DNA from: JBBDRJ01 sp963766295
GTDB lineage: Bacteria; Actinomycetota; JAICYB01
Length of the DNA: 64,000 nt
Assembly: GCA_963766295.1 (NCBI GenBank)
Contig: CAVXYW010000001.1
Coordinates: forward strand, 248,001-312,000
Direction of reading: 5' to 3'
Shown piece after piece: positions 50,975 to 59,803 of the stretch (position 1 is the first letter of the stretch; each line of letters begins with the position of its first letter). A program made the position numbers and the translations under genes. A model generated the notes under the pieces. It saw only the letters and a list, made by a program, of their open reading frames with translations. It searched no databases and was not told the origin of the DNA.

Positions 50975-51652
50975 ATGTCACAGTCACCCACCGATTGGCC
51001 CATTCCGCCGGAGGTCATCGAGCCGGAGCCCGCTCGCGAACGCCGGTCCTGGGGCAAAGTCAGCCATTCCGATCGTTACCGGCGCCAGCGCCGCGACCTG
51101 CTCCGGGCCGCTGCGGCCCTGGCCGCGCGTGAGGGGTACGAAAAGACGCGCGTAGCCGACATCGTGGCCGAGGCCGGGCTGTCGAAGAGCACCTTCTATG
51201 AGCACTTCGCTTCCAAGGAGGACTGCTTCGTCGAGTTGAACGGCCGGACCTCGTCTCAGATGTTGCGTGAAGCAGTAGACACGGCCGAGGCCACGATCGA
51301 TCAAGGAGCTGCGAAGTGCTTGGGGGCCGTCATCCGGTCGTTGGTCGGATATGCCGACCGCAACCCGCGCCTGGCCGAGGTGCTCCGAGCGGCCATCAAC
51401 GCATCAGAGCAGAGCGTCGCGGTTCAGCGCGAGCAGAACATGCACCGCGTCATACATTTCTTCGTAACGCTGGGCAGGCGTCTCGGTTCCCCTTTGGACG
51501 CCGACGAACTCGATCTTTCTGCAACCATCGTCGTCCGCGGAGTGACGGACATCCTCGCCGACCTTCGGCGTGAGGATCCGAAGGGCTTCGACGAACGACT
51601 CGAGCAGATCACTCGACTGGGGTGCCGCGCGTTCGGCTTACCTGAAGCCTGA
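50975..51652 (+). CDS. TetR-family transcriptional regulator of the ABC exporter operon
   Basis: A 225-residue TetR-type repressor. The N-terminal HTH is REGYEKTRVADIVAEAGLSKSTFYEHFASKEDCF (about residues 47-80), followed by an all-helical ligand domain. ATG 50975 with AAGAAAGG ahead. Its stop overlaps the start of the first ABC gene by one base (TGATG), so it is the first gene of its own target operon and probably autoregulates. No clear long palindrome is seen in 50858-50974; TTCGAA near 50950 is the only short one. Confidence 0.9.
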   Translation: MSQSPTDWPIPPEVIEPEPARERRSWGKVSHSDRYRRQRRDLLRAAAALAAREGYEKTRVADIVAEAGLSKSTFYEHFASKEDCFVELNGRTSSQMLREAVDTAEATIDQGAAKCLGAVIRSLVGYADRNPRLAEVLRAAINASEQSVAVQREQNMHRVIHFFVTLGRRLGSPLDADELDLSATIVVRGVTDILADLRREDPKGFDERLEQITRLGCRAFGLPEA

Positions 51653-53445
51653 TGGGTCGCTGGAAAACCTTCGTCCGTCTGATGAGGTACTGCCGTCCGT
51701 ACCGGCGCAAGCTGATCATCGCCTTCTTCGCGGCGGCCGGCGTCGCCCTAGCCGTGCCGTCGATCCCCCTCTTCGTTAGATCGGCGATCGATAGGGCGGT
51801 CCCGAAAAGCGACTTCACGCTGCTTGCGATCCTCATGGGCGCGATGATCGGCGTTGCCGTGCTCAAAGCCGTCTTGCACGGTGTTCGTCGACAGATCGCC
51901 GGCGAGCTCTCCATAGGAGTGGAAGCCGACCTGCGCGAGAAGCTCTACAACCACGTCCAGGCATTGGACGTCGGCTACCACGAGCGGATCTCGACCGGAC
52001 AGATAATGTCCCGCGCGACCAGCGACATCCAGGCCATCCGGCAATACCTGATGAGCGTTGCGTGGTCACTGACGCTCGTCATCCAGATCATCGTCATCTA
52101 CGGCGTGATGTTCTATCTGAGCGCGCCGCTGGCAGGGATCTTCCTAGCGATGGCACCTGTCCTCGGCTGGTACACGTACAAATTCGCCGACAAGTTCGAC
52201 CCGATCGTGTGGGAGATGCAGCAGCGCCTGGGTGACCTTGCGTCCGTCGTTGAGGAAACCGTGGTCGGCATCCGGGTGGTCAAGGGCTTCGGTCAGGAGA
52301 AGCAGCAGGTCGAAAAACTCGCGAAGGACGCCGACCGCGTCTACGACGCAGCGATGGACTCCGTAAAGCTGCGCGCGAAGTTCGTCCCCATCTTCAACCT
52401 CCTCCCGCAGATCGGCCTGATCGCCGTCCTCTGGTACGGCGGACGCCTGGCCATCACCGGCAACATGAGCGCGGGCACGATCGTTGCTCTCTTCTCCTAT
52501 CTCTTCATGCTGATCTGGCCGTTGCGGTCGATCGGGATGATCGTTTCTTGGGCTCAGCGCGCAACAACGTCCGCCAGCCGCGTGTTCGAGATCCTCGACA
52601 CATCGCCGGGTATCGCCGACCACGACAACGCACAGGACGTAAAACTGTCCAGCGGAACGATCCGCTTCTCGGGCGTCGAGTTCTCGTACCCGGAGGGCGG
52701 CCCCGTTCTCGACGGTGTCGATCTGGAGGTAGGAGCCGGACGGTCGGTCGCACTCGTGGGACACACCGGCTGCGGCAAGTCCACACTCATGCGGTTGCTT
52801 CCGCGATTCATCGAACCTGTATCAGGCGATGTCACCCTCGACGATCAGGACGTCTCGGAGGTCACCCTCTCTTCGCTACGAGCGCAGATCGGGATCGTGT
52901 TCGAGGACACGCTCCTGTTCAGCGACTCCGTCGCCGCCAACATCGCGTTCGGGCGCCCGGATGCGAGCGAGGAGGAGATCGTGCGCGCAGCCGTGATCGC
53001 GCAGGCTCACGAATTCATCGAAGAGCTTCCGCAGGGGTATGACACGCCCGTCGGTGAGCACGGCTACACGTTGTCGGGCGGTCAGCGCCAGCGTGTAGCC
53101 ATCGCGCGCGCGATATTGATGAACCCGCGGATCCTGATCCTGGACGACGCAACCTCCAACGTCGATGCCCGCGTCGAAGCAGCTATCCGCAAGGGTTTGC
53201 GCCGCGCGATGGAGAACAGGACGACGATCATCGTGGCGCGCAGGCCGCAGACCGCAGCCATGGCCGACAGCGTCGCCTTCATGGTGGCCGGGCGCATCGT
53301 CGATACCGGCCCGCACACCGATCTTTGGCGATCCAACACCGAATATCGCGAAACGCTCCTGGCCACCGTAGACGTCGACGCCGTGGCCGGCGAGGCCGGT
53401 TTGGAAGTCGAGCACATCGAAGAGGTCGAGGAGACGGTCCATTGA
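51652..53445 (+). CDS. ABC exporter half-transporter, degenerate nucleotide site
   Basis: A 597-residue protein: six-helix exporter domain (about residues 1-310), then an ATPase domain with Walker A GHTGCGKST, signature LSGGQRQRVAIARA and Walker B LILDDATSN. The catalytic Glu after Walker B is Asp, and the switch His is replaced (VARRPQT instead of VAHRLST). This is the non-canonical half of a heterodimeric type IV exporter of the TM287/288 or BmrCD kind. Translated jointly with the next gene (TTGA overlap). Confidence 0.93.
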   Translation: MGRWKTFVRLMRYCRPYRRKLIIAFFAAAGVALAVPSIPLFVRSAIDRAVPKSDFTLLAILMGAMIGVAVLKAVLHGVRRQIAGELSIGVEADLREKLYNHVQALDVGYHERISTGQIMSRATSDIQAIRQYLMSVAWSLTLVIQIIVIYGVMFYLSAPLAGIFLAMAPVLGWYTYKFADKFDPIVWEMQQRLGDLASVVEETVVGIRVVKGFGQEKQQVEKLAKDADRVYDAAMDSVKLRAKFVPIFNLLPQIGLIAVLWYGGRLAITGNMSAGTIVALFSYLFMLIWPLRSIGMIVSWAQRATTSASRVFEILDTSPGIADHDNAQDVKLSSGTIRFSGVEFSYPEGGPVLDGVDLEVGAGRSVALVGHTGCGKSTLMRLLPRFIEPVSGDVTLDDQDVSEVTLSSLRAQIGIVFEDTLLFSDSVAANIAFGRPDASEEEIVRAAVIAQAHEFIEELPQGYDTPVGEHGYTLSGGQRQRVAIARAILMNPRILILDDATSNVDARVEAAIRKGLRRAMENRTTIIVARRPQTAAMADSVAFMVAGRIVDTGPHTDLWRSNTEYRETLLATVDVDAVAGEAGLEVEHIEEVEETVH

Positions 53446-55244
53446 GGTGGTCACAGCTCGGGCAAGCGCTCGATGACAGCGATCCACGTGAAGAGGGCGA
53501 GACTCGCTTCGGCCGGCGCGAGCTCAAAGTTCTGTGGCCACACCTCCGGCCGCACCTGAAGCTCGCGCTCGGTTCGGTTCTGTTGCTGATCTTTGCGCAG
53601 GCCGCCGCGCTGGCCACGCCGTTCCTGATCCGGAACGGGATAGACAAAGGGATACTCGGCAAGGACACGTCACAGCTGACGTTCGCCGCCTTAGCCCTTA
53701 CCGGCACCTCGATCATCAACTGGATCGCGCTTCGCAACTCCATGATCCTCGGCGGCCGGTTCGGTGAGCGCGCGCTGAAATCGATCCGTGTCAGCGTTTT
53801 CGATCATCTGGCTCACCTCGATCTCGGCTTCTTCGAGCGCGAGAAGGTGGGACGTTTGGTCGCGCGCCTTACGTCCGACGTCGAGACCATCCAGTTGTTC
53901 GTAACGGAAGGTCTCGTCGCGTCGATCTCGACGCTGATGTACCTGGCCGGGTCATTGACCGTGCTCTTCCTGATGGACTGGAAGCTGGCCGCAGCGGGGT
54001 TCGCGGCCACACTTCCCATCCTGACCGTCGCGTCGATGATCTTCCGGGTTCGGTCCGAGCGCGCTTACCGGCGCGTGCGTGATCGCATCGCTTCGGTCCT
54101 TTCCTTCATGCAAGAGACAGTTCGGGGCGTGCAGGTTGTCCAAGCGTTCGGACGCGAAGGCGTGAACCGCCGGCGCTTCCGTCAGGTGAACGCCGACTGG
54201 GTCGAAGCCAACGTCGAGTCCTTCCGTCCGAGCGCCGTGTTCTTTCCGCTCGTGGAGTTCGTAGGTGTGCTCGGTACCGGCGTGCTCGTCTTGTACGGCG
54301 GCTGGCGTACAGCGCACGGCGACATCTCCATCGGCTTGCTCGCCGCGTTCATCCTGTACCTCAACACGACGCTGGATCCGATTACTCAACTGTCGCAGCT
54401 CTACGACACGTTCCAACAGGCGATGGCCGGGTTGGCGAAGCTCGCCAATCTTCTGGATCGCAGCTCACACGTCGTCGACCGCGACGGCGCCGTGGATCTT
54501 GCATCCGTGAACGGCGAGGCCGGCGTCGACGACGTTACGTTCCGTTATCGGGACGGGCTTCCCGACGCGTTGGCCGACGTCACCATCGACATCCCCGCCG
54601 GCGAGGTGCTCGCGTTGGTGGGTCCGACGGGAGCAGGCAAGTCGTCAATCGCGAAGCTACTGCTCCGCTTCTACGACCCGACATCGGGACGCATCACCAT
54701 CGATGGAAAGGACCTGCGCGACGTCCGGCTTGCTTCGCTGCGCGAACGGACATCGATGGTGCCACAGGAAGCTTTCCTCTTCCGCGGAACCATCCGGGAC
54801 AACATCCGCTTCGGACGACCGGGCGCAACCGATGAGCAGGTAGAGCAGGTTTGCCGCTTGCTCGGCATCGACGAGGCGATCCAACGCATGCCGCAGGGCT
54901 TTGACACGGAGGTGCGCGAGCGCGGCGCGGCTCTATCCGGAGGAGAGCGGCAGCTCATCGCGCTCGCGCGCGCGGTCCTGGTCGACCCGCGCCTGATGAT
55001 CCTGGACGAAGCAACGTCGGCCCTCGATGCCGCGACCGAAGCGCACGTCGAGTCGGCGCTGCGACTGGCGTCGCACGGCCGAACGACGATCGTGATCGCT
55101 CACAGACTGTCGACGGCGGCGCGTGCGAACCGCGTGGCCGTCGTCGACCACGGCAAGATCATCGAGCTGGGCACGCACGACGAACTCATCGGGATCGAGG
55201 GTGGGCTGTACGCGAAGCTGTACGAGCACTGGCTCGCGAATTAG
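53442..55244 (+). CDS. ABC exporter half-transporter, canonical nucleotide site
   Basis: A 600-residue partner of the preceding protein: N-terminal six-helix domain, Walker A GPTGAGKSS, signature LSGGERQLIALARA, Walker B LMILDEATSALD with the catalytic Glu, and VIAHRLSTA with the switch His. Start TTG 53442 overlaps the previous stop and has GAGGAGAC about 10 bases ahead. The pair would export drugs, lipids or peptides under the TetR regulator upstream. Confidence 0.94.
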   Translation: MRWSQLGQALDDSDPREEGETRFGRRELKVLWPHLRPHLKLALGSVLLLIFAQAAALATPFLIRNGIDKGILGKDTSQLTFAALALTGTSIINWIALRNSMILGGRFGERALKSIRVSVFDHLAHLDLGFFEREKVGRLVARLTSDVETIQLFVTEGLVASISTLMYLAGSLTVLFLMDWKLAAAGFAATLPILTVASMIFRVRSERAYRRVRDRIASVLSFMQETVRGVQVVQAFGREGVNRRRFRQVNADWVEANVESFRPSAVFFPLVEFVGVLGTGVLVLYGGWRTAHGDISIGLLAAFILYLNTTLDPITQLSQLYDTFQQAMAGLAKLANLLDRSSHVVDRDGAVDLASVNGEAGVDDVTFRYRDGLPDALADVTIDIPAGEVLALVGPTGAGKSSIAKLLLRFYDPTSGRITIDGKDLRDVRLASLRERTSMVPQEAFLFRGTIRDNIRFGRPGATDEQVEQVCRLLGIDEAIQRMPQGFDTEVRERGAALSGGERQLIALARAVLVDPRLMILDEATSALDAATEAHVESALRLASHGRTTIVIAHRLSTAARANRVAVVDHGKIIELGTHDELIGIEGGLYAKLYEHWLAN

Positions 55245-55268
55245 CGAAAGGTTTACCACTCCCGGGTT

Positions 55269-55303
55269 TAGGCCGATCAATATAAGTAGAGATGATCGGC
55301 CTA
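55269..55303. promoter_or_regulatory. Perfect 11 bp inverted repeat across the start of a small membrane-protein gene
   Basis: TAGGCCGATCA (55269-55279) pairs exactly with TGATCGGCCTA (55293-55303) across a 13-base loop. The loop contains TATAAG (55281-55286), which could be a -10 box giving a leaderless start at ATG 55292, or GTAGAG acting as a ribosome-binding site. Either way the start codon touches the right arm. Confidence 0.5.
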
Positions 55304-55570
55304 ATCCTCAAGGTCTTTTTCGCCATCGGCGTCCTGATCGCCGGCGCTCTTCTCGTGCTGAACGTCACCAACGTTTGGAACCCGGGAACGCTCGCCGTCA
55401 CCACGCCTGACGTTGACGCCTGCCACCGCTGGCTGGCGGCCAACCACCCCAACCGTCAGACGGAGCTCGTTCAAGTCCGCTGGACATGGACGGCTAAGGA
55501 TTACGGCTGGGGCTGTTACATCGAGTTCGGCGACTTCGACGTCTTGACCGTGTCGCCGATGCCTGGGTAA
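55292..55570 (+). CDS. Hypothetical small single-pass protein
   Basis: A 92-residue product: N-terminal helix (LILKVFFAIGVLIAGALLVLNV), then a short extracytoplasmic domain with two Cys (DACHRWL and WGCYIEFGDF) that could form a disulfide, and several Trp. No family recognised. ATG 55292 lies at the inverted repeat 55269-55303. Confidence 0.68.
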   Translation: MIGLILKVFFAIGVLIAGALLVLNVTNVWNPGTLAVTTPDVDACHRWLAANHPNRQTELVQVRWTWTAKDYGWGCYIEFGDFDVLTVSPMPG

Positions 55571-55601
55571 TGGTGGTCTGACCAGGCGAATTAGCGTCCC
55601 A

Positions 55602-55619
55602 CTTGACTCTTGAGTCAAG
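55602..55619. promoter_or_regulatory. Palindrome upstream of the thiolase-like gene
   Basis: CTTGACTC (55602-55609), TT, GAGTCAAG (55612-55619): perfect 8 bp arms, ending 9 bases before the GTG start at 55629. The short spacing and perfect symmetry suggest an operator for a dimeric repressor. A shorter TGGTC-T-GACCA lies just upstream. Confidence 0.5.
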
Positions 55620-55628
55620 CTGGCTCCC

Positions 55629-56831
55629 GTGGATCACGAGGTCCTGAAGGACGCCTTCGAACGCACCCGCATCGTCGGTGCGGCTATCTCCGACTACCCC
55701 TTGACTCCGGACCTATCCGCCTTCGACCACCATGTGCTGGCCATCCGCAAAGCCCTGGCCGATGCCGGATTACAGCTGTCGGACGTGGACGGTCTCATCA
55801 TCGCTTCCGGCGGAGCGGGCGGCGGGGTGAACCCGATGGGTATGGCCGAATACCTCGGTATCCGTCCGACCTTCGTCGACGGACTATCGGTCGGCGGCTC
55901 GTCCTTCGTCTATCACGCCGCGCGGGCGGCACTGGCCGTGGGTTCCGGTCTATGCGAGGTGGCCGTCGTGGCCATGGGCCAGACCGGTAAGTCCGGCAGC
56001 AGGCCGGGCCGGGGGATGCGTGGTGGGGGCGGTGGCGGTCCGCCACAGGGATTCGGCTCCTTCTTCTGGGACTCGCTGACCGGGCTCCCGTTGATCGGTG
56101 CGTACGCGATGGCCGCGAAGCGGCACATGCACGTCTACGGAACAACGTCGGAGGACCTGGCCGAGATCGCGGTCGCCGCGCGTTACCACGCGTCGATGAA
56201 CCCCAAAGCGCAATACCAGGACCCGATAACGGTAGACGACGTTCTGAACTCGCGATGGGTAGCCGAGCCTTTGCACCTTCTCGACTGCTGTGTCGTGTCC
56301 GACGGCGGCGGCGCTTATGTCGTAACAACGGCCGAACGCGCGAAGGATCTTCCGAGGCCCGCCGTCCGGATGCTCGGGTACGGAGAGCGGATCGGTCATG
56401 CGGGAATCGGCCAGATGCCCGACTTCACGCAAACTGCAGCGGTCGACACCGGACGCATGGCTTTCGGCATGGCAGGACTGAAGCCCGGCGACATCGACTG
56501 TGCGGAGCTCTACGACTCGTTCACGATTACGGTGATGCTGCTTCTCGAAGACCTCGGTTTCTGCAACAAGGGCGAGGGTGGTCCTTTCGTGCGCGAGCAT
56601 CTGCGTGTGGGCGGACCGCTTCCGATCAACACCGACGGTGGCGGGCTCTCCGCGGTTCACCCCGGCATGCGCGGGATGTTCCTGGTAACCGAAGCCGTCC
56701 GCCAAATCCGTGGGGAAGAAGGCCCGGGACGAGCGATCGCACGCGAGGGTGGTGTCGACACCTGCCTCGTGCACGGTGTGGGCGGACAACTCTCATCCCA
56801 CGCAACGTTGATCGTCGGGAAGGACTCATGA
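55629..56831 (+). CDS. Thiolase-fold protein of the lipid-transfer (SCPx/Ltp2) group, catalytic Cys absent
   Basis: A 400-residue thiolase-superfamily protein. The position of the nucleophilic Cys reads DGLSVGGSSFVYHA, with Ser and no Cys. NTDGGGLSAVHPGM and the late HGVGGQLSSHATLIV fit SCPx-type thiolases, and CAELYDSFTITVML matches the region with the catalytic Tyr of Ltp2 aldolases. A Gly-rich loop (GMRGGGGGGPPQGFG) is unusual. The DUF35 gene that overlaps its stop completes the pattern of Ltp2-DUF35 retro-aldolases, which cut CoA-activated side chains. A true acyltransferase is less likely (inference). Start GTG 55629. Confidence 0.88.
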   Translation: MDHEVLKDAFERTRIVGAAISDYPLTPDLSAFDHHVLAIRKALADAGLQLSDVDGLIIASGGAGGGVNPMGMAEYLGIRPTFVDGLSVGGSSFVYHAARAALAVGSGLCEVAVVAMGQTGKSGSRPGRGMRGGGGGGPPQGFGSFFWDSLTGLPLIGAYAMAAKRHMHVYGTTSEDLAEIAVAARYHASMNPKAQYQDPITVDDVLNSRWVAEPLHLLDCCVVSDGGGAYVVTTAERAKDLPRPAVRMLGYGERIGHAGIGQMPDFTQTAAVDTGRMAFGMAGLKPGDIDCAELYDSFTITVMLLLEDLGFCNKGEGGPFVREHLRVGGPLPINTDGGGLSAVHPGMRGMFLVTEAVRQIRGEEGPGRAIAREGGVDTCLVHGVGGQLSSHATLIVGKDS

Positions 56832-57238
56832 GCGAGGCGCCGAGGAAGTTCTTCATGGGCGCGCCCGAGGGGGCCGAACCGTTCTTCGAGGCGGCGAAGG
56901 AAGGGAAGCTCTTGATCCAGAACTGCCCGTCGTGTGGACGCAAGCAGTTCTACCCGCGCAAGATATGCATCCACTGCGGCTCGCCCGACGTCGAGTGGGT
57001 CGCAGCGTCGGGCCGGGGAGCCGTGCACACGTTCACGGTCATCCACCAACAAGGGATGCCGGGCTGGCGTGATGAAGTTCCCTACGTCTCTGCGATCATC
57101 GACCTCGAAGAGGGCGTCCGCATGACGGCGAACGTAGTCGAGTGCGCGCCGGCCGATGTCCGGATCGAGATGCCGGTCGAGGTCACCTTCGTCAACGAGG
57201 GGATGTACACGCTGCCCAAATTCCGTCCCGCGACTTAG
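56828..57238 (+). CDS. DUF35 OB-fold/zinc-ribbon acyl-CoA-associated protein
   Basis: A 136-residue partner of the thiolase-fold protein. The rubredoxin-like zinc ribbon is NCPSCGRKQFYPRKICIHCGS (two C-x2-C pairs), followed by an OB-fold (GAVHTFTVIHQQ, VPYVSAIIDLEEGVRMTANVV). DUF35 proteins bind the thiolase-like subunit and help hold the CoA substrate. ATG 56828 overlaps the previous stop (ATGA). Confidence 0.93.
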   Translation: MSEAPRKFFMGAPEGAEPFFEAAKEGKLLIQNCPSCGRKQFYPRKICIHCGSPDVEWVAASGRGAVHTFTVIHQQGMPGWRDEVPYVSAIIDLEEGVRMTANVVECAPADVRIEMPVEVTFVNEGMYTLPKFRPAT

Positions 57239-57242
57239 CTCA

Positions 57243-57983
57243 GTGGGTCAGGACTGGGACGCATCTACATACGACCGCGTCTCGAACCCGCACGTTCGTT
57301 GGGCCGGTCCGGTGATCGAACGCATCGATCCCGCTGGACTGAAGCAGCTACTCGACGCCGGCTGCGGAAGCGGCCGGGTCACACAGATGGTCCTCGAGCG
57401 CTTTCCCGATGTGCGAGTGATCGGTCTCGATGCATCCGACACTATGCTCGCGGAAGCCACGAAAAAGCTGGAGCGTTTCAGTGACCGAATCGAATTCGTC
57501 CAAGCAGATCTCAGCCGGCCGCTACCAGAACTCCCAAGGGTCGATGCCGTCTTCTCCACTGCGGCTTTCCATTGGATCACCGATCACCGATCGCTCTTCA
57601 GGAATCTGGCGAACGTGCTGCGCCCCGGCGGACAGTTCGTCGCGCAGTGGGGCGGCGGCGACAACATCGCTCGCCTGGTCGACGTTCTAACAAAAGTTGG
57701 CGACGGATGGACGGGCCCGTGGTACTTCGCCAACGCTGAACAAACCGAGCACGATCTTCTGGACGCGGGCTTCACGGACACCGAGGTCTGGACCAACGAC
57801 GACCCGGCCGACTTCGAAACGCAGGACTCTTTGGAGGAATACCTGCGCACGGTGTGTTTGGGTCCGCATCTGGAGCGACTCGCGCCTGACGAACGTGAAC
57901 AGTTCGTGCGGGTCGTAGCTGAAAGACTGCCCGACCGACGGATCGACTACGTCAGACTCAACGCCACCGCTCGACTGAGCTGA
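57243..57983 (+). CDS. SAM-dependent methyltransferase, trans-aconitate methyltransferase-like
   Basis: A 246-residue class I methyltransferase: WDASTYDRVSNPH at the start, motif I LLDAGCGSGRVTQMVL, VIGLDASDTMLAEA, VDAVFSTAAFHWITDH, and LRPGGQFVAQWGG. The overall shape fits the trans-aconitate 2-methyltransferase/ubiE-like group that methylates small acids; substrate unknown. GTG 57243, 4 bp after the DUF35 gene, so probably the same operon. It abuts the convergent thioredoxin-fold gene. Confidence 0.9.
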   Translation: MGQDWDASTYDRVSNPHVRWAGPVIERIDPAGLKQLLDAGCGSGRVTQMVLERFPDVRVIGLDASDTMLAEATKKLERFSDRIEFVQADLSRPLPELPRVDAVFSTAAFHWITDHRSLFRNLANVLRPGGQFVAQWGGGDNIARLVDVLTKVGDGWTGPWYFANAEQTEHDLLDAGFTDTEVWTNDDPADFETQDSLEEYLRTVCLGPHLERLAPDEREQFVRVVAERLPDRRIDYVRLNATARLS

Positions 57984-58892
57984 CTACGATCGCAACTCCT
58001 CGACGGCGTCGCGGAACTCGGCCGGGCCGAACGCGCCCAGCCAGCGATCCTTGATCACGCCGTCCGCGCCGACGAACATCACCCACGGCTCGGTCTGAAG
58101 CTTCCAAGCGGCGAAGGCCGGTGCCCATCCGTCCGGCGGCTTGTTGACGGCTTCTTCGTCGTTGCGCCAGACCTCGACGTGCACGAAGGCGACGTCGTCC
58201 CCCACGCGCTCGGCCTGCTCTTCTACGACGTCGACGACCGGTCCGCAAGTACGCGACGTGCAGAACTGAGGTGTCGCAAAGATCAACACGGCCGGTTTCC
58301 CCGAGCCAACGGCGTCGGCCACGGTCATCTCGTGCATCGAGCAAGCCGGGTCACGCGTACAAATGGGCGTGACACCGCCCGAGTCTTCCTTCGTGGGACT
58401 TTCCACCGCCGTTGCCTTCTGTCCGACACGCGGCGACGGATTCCTGGAGTCCTCCAAAACCTGGAACTGCGCTTTACCACGGCCCCCGTCGAACGACACC
58501 TCGACCCCCCACACCCCCGGCTCATCGAACTCGTTGCGTAGGACGAAGATGTCGGTCACATCGGTGGGTTCGCTTCGCCCCCCGATGCCTCGGGCGATCT
58601 GCTGACGGTCGACATCGACGTCGATCTTGGAGTCGTCCGGTTTCACGATCTTGGCTTTCAAGTCGTCAGGAACGAATGGCCGCTGTCCCCGGAAAACGGC
58701 GAAGGCCTGACGCGAGTCGCCGCGCGCGAGGAGCACCGAAGTCGCGACAACGGATATGGCCTCGCTTGGATCAGGCGCCGAGGGCCCGAGTGCTTCGCCT
58801 ACATCGCCGTCGTCGTCGCCGCCGCGCGAGCAGGCCCACGCAACGGCACCGAGTCCGAGCGCCAAAAAACCGCGTCGATCGATCTTGGGCAC
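57984..58892 (-). CDS. Tat-exported lipoprotein with thioredoxin-like C-terminal domain
   Basis: A 302-residue protein. The N-terminus DRRGFLALGLGAVAWACS combines a twin-Arg motif with a lipobox-like AWAC. The middle region is beta-rich and of unknown fold. The C-terminal third is thioredoxin-like: AVLIFATPQFCTSRTCGPVVDVV carries Cys-x4-Cys instead of the usual C-x-x-C, then VHVEVW and EPWVMFVGADGVIKDRWLG. It probably works outside the membrane in redox chemistry. GTG 58892 puts the twin-Arg motif five residues from the start. Confidence 0.8.
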   Translation of the reverse strand: MPKIDRRGFLALGLGAVAWACSRGGDDDGDVGEALGPSAPDPSEAISVVATSVLLARGDSRQAFAVFRGQRPFVPDDLKAKIVKPDDSKIDVDVDRQQIARGIGGRSEPTDVTDIFVLRNEFDEPGVWGVEVSFDGGRGKAQFQVLEDSRNPSPRVGQKATAVESPTKEDSGGVTPICTRDPACSMHEMTVADAVGSGKPAVLIFATPQFCTSRTCGPVVDVVEEQAERVGDDVAFVHVEVWRNDEEAVNKPPDGWAPAFAAWKLQTEPWVMFVGADGVIKDRWLGAFGPAEFRDAVEELRS

Positions 58893-58927
58893 GAAGCGCA
58901 GGCTACCGGATGCACCGGGCCTTGGCT

Positions 58928-59803
58928 CTAAGTTTGAGGATTGAGCGACGCCAGCCTGATATCGAACTTCTCGTGATAACGCGTCCTGCCGAAGAAGGGC
59001 TGGTTGCTGAAGCTTGTCATCTCTGATCGCTCTCGGACGAGGATTCCGGTGTCGACTGCTCCCCACACGTCGCGCACACCGCGACCTTGCTGGTCCCCGG
59101 TTATCTCGTTCTCGACCCGCACGTGCAGCGTCTTTACTGCAGCCCCGGCTACGTCGACTTCCTCCCACGCGAGTGCCTTTAGCTTGATTAAGGTCTTCGT
59201 GACATCAGAGGCACAGGTCATGGACCACGCGTCACCAGGCTTCGCTCCCTTGGGATAGTTCAGCCCATCGCATCGCAGCGTTCTTTCATCTGAGCGGCCA
59301 TAGAACTCGTGGAAGCTCGTGACGCGCTTGAGTGCGTCACCGTCGAGAACCCGGCACGATTCACGCTCATCCCACCGCTCGGCTAGTGCATCCCAACGCT
59401 CGACGAACCCGCACTCGGTCCGGCGAACGGTGATCGTCGTCCGCTCGGGATACGTGTGCTTGCTTCCACCGAGGACGTCGACATCGTCACCGCCCGTGGT
59501 CGAGTAGACATAGACGCCTTCAGCAGGAAGAGGACGTCCGAAATCGTTGGCGCTTGGATTCGTGGGCGATGGCGCGACGCGTGCTGCGGTCGATGCGGAA
59601 GACGATCGCGATGTCGGGGCCTCAAGCGCCGAGGAAGGGCTCTCCGTCGCCGGCGCTTCACTCCTTGGAGTATCTGAACGGAAACGCTCTACGGCCTTGG
59701 CGACCGGGATCGGTGTCGAGCCCCCGCGCAACAACATCAATGAGCCGGCGAACATGATGACTACCATCGCGACGCCAAGGGCCGTCCATAAGCTGCGCTC
59801 CAT
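58928..59803 (-). CDS. Hypothetical membrane-anchored extracytoplasmic protein
   Basis: A 291-residue protein: N-terminal helix (WTALGVAMVVIMFAGSLMLL), a Ser/Thr/Pro/Ala-rich linker, and a globular domain with four Cys and the repeated theme of a beta-rich fold (GVYVYSTTGGDDVDVLGG, ERTTITVRRTECGFVERWD). No family recognised. ATG 59803 overlaps the TetR stop by one base (TGATG), so it is expressed with that regulator and could be its target. Confidence 0.72.
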   Translation of the reverse strand: MERSLWTALGVAMVVIMFAGSLMLLRGGSTPIPVAKAVERFRSDTPRSEAPATESPSSALEAPTSRSSSASTAARVAPSPTNPSANDFGRPLPAEGVYVYSTTGGDDVDVLGGSKHTYPERTTITVRRTECGFVERWDALAERWDERESCRVLDGDALKRVTSFHEFYGRSDERTLRCDGLNYPKGAKPGDAWSMTCASDVTKTLIKLKALAWEEVDVAGAAVKTLHVRVENEITGDQQGRGVRDVWGAVDTGILVRERSEMTSFSNQPFFGRTRYHEKFDIRLASLNPQT

